Assembly: GCA_027010905.1 (NCBI GenBank) | Contig: JALVBA010000311.1 | Span: 1-6,016, forward strand | DNA: 6,016 nucleotides | From: Marinilabiliaceae bacterium | Lineage (GTDB): Bacteria > Bacteroidota > Bacteroidia > Bacteroidales > Marinilabiliaceae | Direction: 5' to 3' | Shown: positions 1 to 6,016 of the stretch, one piece after another | How positions within the stretch are numbered: position 1 is the first letter of the stretch | How the letters are laid out: the number at the start of each line of letters is the position of its first letter | Notes under the pieces: model-generated | The model's database searches: none | The model's input: the letters and a program-made list of their open reading frames with translations, nothing else | What the model was told of the DNA's origin: nothing | Program-made: the position numbers and the translations under genes

Positions 1-2877
1 TTAACCTGTTTTTATACGAGCTTTGGGCAAGAAGTAAAAAACAGGGTCAATGCTTTACCAATTGCTAAAGGTGTTTATACCAATGGAATAAAGAATGACT
101 GGTTAGTTCATAAAGTTGAAACCAAATCGGGACTGTTCAGAAGTGAGGATGGAAAAGATATTATCCTTTCAAACGGAATTATTTCGCGCACTTTCAGGAT
201 TTCGCCCAACGCGGCAACCACAAGTTTAAAAATATTATCCGATCAGGAGGAACTGATTCGGGCGGTTACTCCAGAAGCTACTGTTCAAATTAATAATTTC
301 AATGTTGAGGTTGGTGGGTTAAACGGCCAACCCAATCTGGCTTTTTTATACACCGACTGGATTGACAGTTTAAAAGCTTCACCTTTTGCATTTACATTGA
401 AAAATTTTAGCATTGGCAAGCCCGAAAAAAGATTCGATTGGAAACAGATCAGACCTGCATCAAATACCAATTGGCCGCCCAAGGGTATCCGTTTACAAAT
501 GGATTATGCCATGAATAACATTCCTGTTGGTGCTTTACTAAAACTATCATCAAATAGCGAAACAGGGCGCGAACGATTGGTTTATGATGATTATACCGTA
601 TTGAACAGAGACAGAAATATAAAAGTAAGCAATAGCCACCCACGAAGTTCTTTTATTAATGAGGGGAAACCCGGCGAAATTTATACACCAAAAAACAGTG
701 TTGTTTATGCCGAATACAAGTTGCCTAAAGATGTTGGTATTGTTGAAGCCATTATTGATCCCGGTACTGACGAAAGTAGTTCGTGGGGTGTCGGCATAGC
801 CCTGGTTTGGAACGATCAAATCATTAAGTTCAATATGAGGACAGGAACCGAAGAGGGAGCAAATACAACTCCTTTTAAGTTTTTGGTTTATGATGGCAAA
901 AATGAAAATACCAGAGCAGGATTTAAACAGGATGTTACATTCGACAAACCCTGGAAATTACGATTTAGGATTGAAGGCAATGAAGTGTATTGCGAAGCTG
1001 CCCCGGTTGGAAAGAAATGGAAAACAGTTCATACTGCAAGCCTGAAAAACAGCTCACCTCCTATTGCCGCAAGAGTTGGAAAACTTGGTAAATATGCTGA
1101 TGGTAAAGACCATAATGTAGTTGGTAAAATAGTAAGGTTAAAAGTACAAGAGTTTGCTGTTTACAGTACCCTTAAAAAAGAAAAAGTTGAGGAACTTAAA
1201 AGGCAGTTAAATATTTTAAAAAGCATTACAATTTCGGTAAACTATGAATTGTATGATGGTGTTCCTGTCCTTTCAAAATGGGTAACTATTCAAAACAATT
1301 CTTCTGCAGAAATTGAAGTCAATAATATTGTTTCCGAATACTTAAAACTAGCTGACTATATGCCATCCGGAGGCTATAATGGGCATCCGGAATTTCGGAA
1401 GAAACCCAATATCTACCTTGAAACCGATTATGCATTTGGTAATCAGAATGGTGAAATAGCAAGCAGTTCGTCCGTTCATTGGGGAACCGACCCGGATTAT
1501 ATTACGGAAATTTCATGGAAACAGGATATTCTTAATACTGTGCAAATATATCCTGAGCATGAATACCATGTGGTTGTTAAACCTAAAGAACAAATAGAAT
1601 CAATCAGGGGGTTTATTTTACCCATCGATTCCAGAGAAGAAGAAAGAAGAAGTTTACACATTCGCAAAATGAAACGAACAATAGCTCCCTGGATTACAGA
1701 AAACCCAATGATGTTTCACCTTACCAGTTCAAAACCTGAAGAAGTAAAAAATGCATTGCACCAATGTAATGAGCTTGGGTTTGAAATGCTTAATTTTTCT
1801 TTTGGAAGCCGTTTAAATATGGAGGACAACAAGACTGATAGCCTGGCAAAATTTAGAGATTATGTTGTTTATGCTGATAGTTTAGGAATTAAACTGGGAG
1901 GATATTCCTTATTCTCGTCAAGAAGGGTAAGTGAAAAGGATGATGTTATAAATCCACAAACAGGTAAACGCGGAGGATTTGCCAGATTTGGAAATGCTCC
2001 ATGTGCCGGGAGTGAATGGGGGCTGGAATATTTCGAAAAATTGATTCAGTTTTTACACAAAACAGGCTTTAAAACCTTTACCCAGGATGGCCCTTATCCG
2101 GGTGATGTTTGTGCTTCGACTACCCATCCCGGCCATAATGGGTTAGCCGACTCTCAATATAAACAATGGAAAATTACCACCGACTTTTATAAATGGTGTA
2201 AATCCGAAGGTATTCATTTACGTTTACCCGACCATTATTTTCTTACAGGTGGAAACCAAACTGCTGTTGGTTATCGAGAAAAAAATTGGTCGTTACCCCG
2301 CAGGGAGCAATTGATGCATACCCGTCAAAATATTTTTGACGGAACATGGGGAAAAACACCTGGAATGAGCTGGTCATTTGTTCCTTTGCAGCAATACCAT
2401 GGTGGTGGTGCGGCTGCTACCATTGCGCCATTGAATGAGCATCTTGACCATTACGAAATGATGCTGGTTAGTAATCTTGGTATGGGCCTGCAATCTGTTC
2501 TTCGCGGAAAAAGGCTTTACGATACTGATGAGACAAAAAAGATGGTGCAACGTGTGGTTAAATGGTTTAAAAAGTACAGAGCTATTTTAGAAAGTGATAT
2601 TATTCATATACGAAGGGCTGACGGAAGAGATCTGGATTATATGATGCACGTAAATCCCGAGTTAAAGGAAAAGGGATTTTTACTGGTATTTAATCCGACA
2701 GACAATGTTATTAAAAAGAAAATTAAAGTGCCACTTTATTATACCGGAATTACAGAAACTGCAAACATCAGGGAACAGGAAAATACCTCTCAGCAATTTA
2801 AACTAAACCGCGAATATGAAATTGAGATTGAAGTTGAGGTAAAGCCAAACTGGTACAATTGGTATGTAATTGAATAA
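1..2877 (+). CDS. Exported GH-D-clan-like (GH36/alpha-galactosidase-like) glycoside hydrolase with inserted concanavalin-like module, 5'-truncated
   Basis: The frame is open from base 1 to the TAA at 2875-2877 (958 codons), so the start is upstream; a TTG at 397 is internal. Residues below count from base 1. Residues 1-10 (LTCFYTSFGQ) look like the end of a type I signal peptide cut at G/Q, so only a few residues are probably missing. An N-terminal beta-domain follows, with the GH36-like phrase ILSNGIISRTF (about 54-64) and KGIRLQMDY (161-169). Residues about 225-392 resemble a concanavalin/LamG-type beta-sandwich (SSSWGVGIALVW, WKLRFRIEGNEVYCEA). A charged helix leads back to VNYELYDGVPVLSKW (413-427), typical of the supersandwich of such enzymes. 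A probable (beta/alpha)8 barrel spans about 563-865: FTQDGPYPGD puts D696 where clan GH-D has its nucleophile; D744 (LPDHYF) or E760 (GYRE) could be the acid. A C-terminal beta-domain ends the protein. Substrate is unknown; a plant or algal alpha-glycan is a guess. Codon use is GAA-rich, unlike its neighbours. Confidence 0.72.
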   Translation, partial: LTCFYTSFGQEVKNRVNALPIAKGVYTNGIKNDWLVHKVETKSGLFRSEDGKDIILSNGIISRTFRISPNAATTSLKILSDQEELIRAVTPEATVQINNFNVEVGGLNGQPNLAFLYTDWIDSLKASPFAFTLKNFSIGKPEKRFDWKQIRPASNTNWPPKGIRLQMDYAMNNIPVGALLKLSSNSETGRERLVYDDYTVLNRDRNIKVSNSHPRSSFINEGKPGEIYTPKNSVVYAEYKLPKDVGIVEAIIDPGTDESSSWGVGIALVWNDQIIKFNMRTGTEEGANTTPFKFLVYDGKNENTRAGFKQDVTFDKPWKLRFRIEGNEVYCEAAPVGKKWKTVHTASLKNSSPPIAARVGKLGKYADGKDHNVVGKIVRLKVQEFAVYSTLKKEKVEELKRQLNILKSITISVNYELYDGVPVLSKWVTIQNNSSAEIEVNNIVSEYLKLADYMPSGGYNGHPEFRKKPNIYLETDYAFGNQNGEIASSSSVHWGTDPDYITEISWKQDILNTVQIYPEHEYHVVVKPKEQIESIRGFILPIDSREEERRSLHIRKMKRTIAPWITENPMMFHLTSSKPEEVKNALHQCNELGFEMLNFSFGSRLNMEDNKTDSLAKFRDYVVYADSLGIKLGGYSLFSSRRVSEKDDVINPQTGKRGGFARFGNAPCAGSEWGLEYFEKLIQFLHKTGFKTFTQDGPYPGDVCASTTHPGHNGLADSQYKQWKITTDFYKWCKSEGIHLRLPDHYFLTGGNQTAVGYREKNWSLPRREQLMHTRQNIFDGTWGKTPGMSWSFVPLQQYHGGGAAATIAPLNEHLDHYEMMLVSNLGMGLQSVLRGKRLYDTDETKKMVQRVVKWFKKYRAILESDIIHIRRADGRDLDYMMHVNPELKEKGFLLVFNPTDNVIKKKIKVPLYYTGITETANIREQENTSQQFKLNREYEIEIEVEVKPNWYNWYVIE

Positions 2878-3001
2878 TTTTACAATGCCTTTGAAAGGTT
2901 AACATCTTGTTGGGTTTTTCTGTCTCTTCTTGAAAATGAAAAAGGTTATCTGTTTGAATGGTTAATTTCTTACAAATTTAATGATTTACTTTAAAATCTC
3001 A

Positions 3002-3033
3002 TTTGTTTGGTATCTTCACTTTCTTTACTTTTG
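3002..3033 (+). promoter_or_regulatory. Bacteroidota-type promoter of the LysM gene
   Basis: TTTG at 3002-3005 is separated by 20 nt from TACTTTTG at 3026-3033. This matches the known primary sigma-factor consensus of Bacteroides relatives (TTTG, 19-21 nt, TAnnTTTG) in both elements. Transcription would begin near 3039-3042, giving a leader of about 22-25 nt before the ATG at 3064. A second TTTG at 3006-3009 leaves only 16 nt and is less likely to be the -33 element. The rest of the 186-bp gap (2878-3063) shows no clear second promoter or small gene. Confidence 0.72.
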
Positions 3034-3063
3034 GCTCAACGTTTAAATCAAGTGATTAATTAG

Positions 3064-5445
3064 ATGGGTAATATAAAGAGTTTTATTTTATTTTTGGTTT
3101 TTTGTCTTCTGTTCGTTGGTGTTTCTATAGCTCAAACAGACATGGCTAAGATTATTATTGATGGTAAAACATTCTATCTCTACAAAGTAAAGAAGAGCGA
3201 AGGATTGTACCGAATAAGTAAAAATTTTGGTGTTACGCAAAAGGAAATAATTGAGGTTAATCCCGATGTTATTAATGGCCCAAAGGAGGGTCTGATACTC
3301 AGGATTCCAGTAATAACAGGAAGAAATAGTACTAACGAGGAGCTGAAGGGCTCAGAGGAGTATATCTACCATACGGTTGAGAAAGGGCAGACTGTTTTTT
3401 ACCTTTCACATAAGTATAAAGTACCCAGAAGCGTGATTTATGAGAATAACCGGGGTAGTGATAAGCAACTTATTGAGGGTTCAATAATTAAAATCCCGAT
3501 TGATAAAGTAGAGACAAATTCTCGCGATTTTCAATCTGATGGATTTGTGATGCATAAAGTACGATCAAAAGAGACGCTCTACGGATTGGCAAAAAAGTAT
3601 GACGTTCAGCAGAGTGAGATAGTTGACTACAATCCGGCTCTGAAAAAAGGAGTTTTGCCGGTTGAAACTCTATTACGTATTCCTCTGCATAAGAAGGGCA
3701 GTACAGGTATTCAACCCCAAAAGGAGGAGAAAGAGTTCGTAGTAGATAGTCAGGAGAAACTTGAAGATGAGCTTTATGAGTACTACAAAATTCAACCCGG
3801 CGAAACACTCTACAGTATAGCAAAAAAACTTAATGCTGATATCCGTGAGGTGGAGAGTGCCAATAGTGATGTGAACAAAAACGACTTGTCTGTTGGATAT
3901 ATGCTTAGAATTCCAAAATTGAGTATTCATGTAAAGAGTGAAAAGCAAATTTCAAATGATGACAACCTGTTTGTAAATCATAAGGTAAAGCGTAAGGAGA
4001 CTCTGTTTTCAATAGGTCGAAAATATAATGTAGATATAGATATTTTAAGAAAGGTAAACTTTACGGCTAACCTGAAAAAATTAAAAAGGGGAACAATAAT
4101 CAAAATCCCAACTCAGAAGTGGTTCGAAGAGGTGTACTATCGTGAGGATATTAAGAAAGATGAGGAGATGCCGGTTGTTCATAAAACAAAGGAGGATAGT
4201 ATTGCTTATGCTGACTGTATATCGTACAATTATTACGAAAATAGACCTGTTTTAAAGGTTGGTCTGTTTCTGCCTTTTGATGTGGCAGATAGTAAAAAAG
4301 CCAATATAATATCTGAGAAGGATGATAACGGCGAGGTTGTAGAGAAAGAGAGAGAAAAGAAGATTATCTCGAATAAGTCAAAGGTTTTTCTTGAGTTTTA
4401 CGAGGGGTTTCTCATAGCGCTTGACAAACTTAAAAAGGAGAATACAAATATTGAGTTTTTTGTTTACGATACAAATAGTGACTTGACGGATAAAATAGTG
4501 GAGATTCTTCATAGACCGGGAGTTGCAGATCTGGATATGATTATAGGTCCGGCATACGCAAAAAATCTTACTCCCGTTGCCGAATTTGCCAAGGCAAACA
4601 GTATTAAACTAATTTATCCATTCTCTACCTTAAATTCTGAGCTGGAAAATAATTCTGATATATTTCAGGTGAGTCCGGTCGATACACTACTTTTTGATGT
4701 AATAGAGGAGCAGATGCTGAAGAATATTCAGGGCAAAAGAGTAATTGTTATACGCACAAAAGATAATTCGGCGTATGAGAACAGGCTTAGTAATGATATC
4801 AAAGAGAAGATATATTGGACCAACTTTAAAGATGGAATCAAACCCGATTATGTAGAGTATAAATTTGTTCAGGGAGAACTTAACGGACTGGAGGATCTGT
4901 TTGTGAAAGATGTTGAAAATATAATAATCATTCCTTCAAACAAAGAGGCCTATGTTAGTGGTATAGTTACCACGCTGGCAGGTATTGTGAAGAAGAAGGG
5001 TATTAATGCAACACTTTGGGGATTTCCCGATTGGCTTAGATTTCAATCTTTGAAGTCGGAGGATATTCATCAGCTAAACGGACATATCTTCTCATATTAC
5101 AGAATGGATTATAACGACCCCGAAACTGAGGCTTTCATAAATAAATATCGTGAGTGGTATAAGACAGAGCCCATGTCAATATCTCCATATTTCCAGAAAG
5201 CAAGCGTAAGATCTAATTTTAGTCGCTTTGGTATTTGGGGATATGATGTGTCGTACTACTTTATTAATGCTCTGAAGACCTACGGAAAGAGCTTTGAATA
5301 CTGTCTTGATGAGTATAACCCGCATTTAATTCAGTCTAACTTTAAGTTTAAAAGAGTGTCGAACTGGGGAGGCATGTACAATACCGGACTGTTTATTCTT
5401 AATTTCACTCCTGAATATGAGCTGAATGTTAGAAAGATTGAATAA
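3064..5445 (+). CDS. Periplasmic protein with five LysM repeats and a type I periplasmic-binding-protein-like domain
   Basis: The ATG at 3064 directly follows an in-frame TAG (3061-3063), so no upstream extension is possible. A hydrophobic stretch (residues 6-22) ends in SIA-Q, a type I signal peptide cut after residue 23, so the mature protein is probably periplasmic. Five LysM repeats follow at about 37-83, 100-146, 161-207, 239-284 and 303-349, each with the pattern HKV/YKI...ETLY..A.KY.V....I...N ending in RIP/KIP. The first is degenerate (SEGLY in place of a GDTLY-like motif). A charged linker precedes residues about 396-790, which resemble the Leu/Ile/Val-binding, type I solute-binding fold (KVGLFLPFD, FYEGFLIALDKLK, DMIIGPAYAKNLTPVAEFA). 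No further membrane segment is seen. LysM normally binds the GlcNAc backbone of peptidoglycan, so the protein probably sits on the wall and either senses a ligand or contacts a partner through the C-terminal domain. Such fusions occur in Bacteroidota, where automated labels call them LysM or amino-acid ABC transporter proteins; no permease or ATPase gene is visible here. Own promoter at 3002-3033; no Shine-Dalgarno site. Confidence 0.9.
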   Translation: MGNIKSFILFLVFCLLFVGVSIAQTDMAKIIIDGKTFYLYKVKKSEGLYRISKNFGVTQKEIIEVNPDVINGPKEGLILRIPVITGRNSTNEELKGSEEYIYHTVEKGQTVFYLSHKYKVPRSVIYENNRGSDKQLIEGSIIKIPIDKVETNSRDFQSDGFVMHKVRSKETLYGLAKKYDVQQSEIVDYNPALKKGVLPVETLLRIPLHKKGSTGIQPQKEEKEFVVDSQEKLEDELYEYYKIQPGETLYSIAKKLNADIREVESANSDVNKNDLSVGYMLRIPKLSIHVKSEKQISNDDNLFVNHKVKRKETLFSIGRKYNVDIDILRKVNFTANLKKLKRGTIIKIPTQKWFEEVYYREDIKKDEEMPVVHKTKEDSIAYADCISYNYYENRPVLKVGLFLPFDVADSKKANIISEKDDNGEVVEKEREKKIISNKSKVFLEFYEGFLIALDKLKKENTNIEFFVYDTNSDLTDKIVEILHRPGVADLDMIIGPAYAKNLTPVAEFAKANSIKLIYPFSTLNSELENNSDIFQVSPVDTLLFDVIEEQMLKNIQGKRVIVIRTKDNSAYENRLSNDIKEKIYWTNFKDGIKPDYVEYKFVQGELNGLEDLFVKDVENIIIIPSNKEAYVSGIVTTLAGIVKKKGINATLWGFPDWLRFQSLKSEDIHQLNGHIFSYYRMDYNDPETEAFINKYREWYKTEPMSISPYFQKASVRSNFSRFGIWGYDVSYYFINALKTYGKSFEYCLDEYNPHLIQSNFKFKRVSNWGGMYNTGLFILNFTPEYELNVRKIE

Positions 5446-5532
5446 TGGTTAAATGGCTCTATGGTTAAAAGGTTAAATGGCTCTATGGCTAAATGGTTGA
5501 ATGGCTAAATGGTTGAATGGCTAAATGGTTAC
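5445..5532. repeat. Octanucleotide tandem array, 11 units of 8 bp
   Basis: Eleven contiguous 8-bp units with no break in phase fill 88 bp, starting on the last base of the LysM gene stop codon. By direct reading the units are ATGGTTAA (2), ATGGCTCT (2), AAGGTTAA (1), ATGGCTAA (3), ATGGTTGA (2) and ATGGTTAC (1). The second half is a cleaner 16-bp dimer (ATGGCTAA then ATGGTTGA) repeated twice, plus a third, diverged copy; the first half is more diverged, with a 24-bp period hint. Such arrays arise by slippage or unequal exchange. The period is not a multiple of three and the array is outside the main reading frames. Function unknown. Confidence 0.95.
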
Positions 5533-5561
5533 TCAATACAACAATAAAAATACACAAACAG

Positions 5562-6016
5562 ATGAGAAATTTGCTGAAATCATTTATTCTACTGATTATT
5601 GTGGCACTATTTTCGGCTTGCGATAAACCTACACCTAAAGATCTTGCCAAAGAGGATCTGATACCTAAACCATCTAAAGTTGTTGCTACAGGTAGTTCGT
5701 TTGAGCTGGAAGACGAGGCAACAATTTATGTTGAGAGTGGTAATAGTGAGGTGAAAAATATTGGAATCTATCTTGCCAACCTTTTGAAGCCTGCCACCGG
5801 CTATGCGTTTGACATTAAAGATGCCGATAGTGCTGAAGAAGATGATGCCATAAACTTAATGATTGATGATAGTGCCTCACAACTGGGTGAGGAGGGGTAC
5901 ACTCTCACTATCAATGAGGAGTATATTGTATTAAAAGCTTTTAAACCTGCCGGACTGTTCCGTGGGATACAAACCCTGCGTCAGCTTCTGCCTGCAACTA
6001 TCGAGTCGGATAAGCT
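5562..6016 (+). CDS. Lipoprotein beta-N-acetylhexosaminidase, GH20 family (N-terminal part, cut by window end)
   Basis: The frame is open from ATG 5562 to the window end (151 full codons). MRNLLKS, a hydrophobic core and LFSAC form a type II signal peptide with lipid attachment at C20, so the enzyme should be membrane-anchored. Residues about 31-150 match the GH20 N-terminal domain: LIPKPSKVVATGSSFEL, then an alpha/beta fold, then GYTLTINEEYIVLKA and GLFRGIQTLRQLLP, the latter being the usual lead-in to the catalytic barrel. The catalytic Asp-Glu pair lies beyond the window. GH20 enzymes remove terminal beta-linked GlcNAc or GalNAc from glycans such as host N-glycans, chitin oligomers or wall fragments. 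An ATG at 5517, inside the repeat array, is in frame and would add 15 residues; 5562 is preferred because it gives a normal 20-residue lipoprotein leader and is preceded by an A-rich stretch (5541-5561) usual in this phylum. No TAnnTTTG promoter is visible in the 116-bp gap, so read-through from the LysM gene is possible. Glu codons are GAG-rich, as in the LysM gene. Confidence 0.88.
   Translation, partial: MRNLLKSFILLIIVALFSACDKPTPKDLAKEDLIPKPSKVVATGSSFELEDEATIYVESGNSEVKNIGIYLANLLKPATGYAFDIKDADSAEEDDAINLMIDDSASQLGEEGYTLTINEEYIVLKAFKPAGLFRGIQTLRQLLPATIESDK

Noticed and set aside
1..30. Lipoprotein signal (LTC) at the beginning of the hydrolase fragment
   Set aside because: Thr directly before Cys does not fit the usual lipobox (Ala, Gly or Ser there); a type I cut at the later G/Q fits better.
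397..399. TTG as the start codon of the hydrolase gene
   Set aside because: The frame is open back to base 1 and the upstream residues carry the end of a signal peptide and a GH36-like beta-domain, so the start is outside the window.
449..819. Antisense open frames within the hydrolase gene
   Set aside because: They are shadows of a continuous coding frame and show no domain or start context.
2888..2898. CCTTTGAAAGG palindrome as a terminator of the hydrolase gene
   Set aside because: The stem is five base pairs around a single base, so the real loop would shorten it further, and no T-run follows directly.
2954..2965. TTGAATGGTTAA, similar to the octamer array downstream
   Set aside because: Only one short copy in AT-rich DNA; chance is a sufficient explanation.
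3488..3948. Antisense open frames of about 90-110 codons within the LysM gene
   Set aside because: They lie opposite a well-supported gene with clear repeats, have no recognisable domain, and are expected by chance.
5533..5561. Promoter for the GH20 gene in the short gap after the array
   Set aside because: No TAnnTTTG or TTTG element is present; only an A-rich leader is seen.

Overview
The window looks like chromosomal DNA of an AT-rich member of the Bacteroidota (Bacteroidales or a related order). The evidence is a near-perfect Bacteroidota-type promoter (TTTG, 20 nt, TAnnTTTG) before the middle gene, no Shine-Dalgarno sequences, A-rich leaders, and three exported proteins of types common in that phylum. 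All three genes lie on the + strand. No RNA gene, CRISPR array, insertion sequence or integrase is visible.

Bases 1-2877 hold the 3' part of a large exported protein. It resembles clan GH-D (GH36/alpha-galactosidase-like) glycoside hydrolases and appears to carry a concanavalin-like module inserted between two strands of its N-terminal beta-domain. The frame is open from base 1, so the true start is just upstream of the window, and the first residues look like the end of a signal peptide. Bases 2878-3063 are intergenic and contain the promoter of the next gene.

Bases 3064-5445 encode a complete 793-residue periplasmic protein: a signal peptide, five LysM repeats and a C-terminal type I periplasmic-binding-protein-like domain. 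Its stop codon overlaps an array of eleven 8-bp units (5445-5532), each led by ATG or a one-base variant. From 5562 to the window end runs the 5' part of a lipoprotein beta-N-acetylhexosaminidase (GH20 N-terminal domain), probably read in the same direction as the LysM gene and perhaps co-transcribed with it.

The LysM protein and the GH20 lipoprotein could both act on the cell envelope or on GlcNAc-containing glycans. The GH-D-like gene has a clearly different codon preference (GAA-rich, against GAG-rich for the other two). It may therefore have a different origin (horizontal transfer), or the window may join two genomes in a metagenomic assembly. The most notable points are this codon switch, the unusual architecture of the GH-D-like enzyme, the LysM/binding-protein fusion, and the octanucleotide array between genes two and three.
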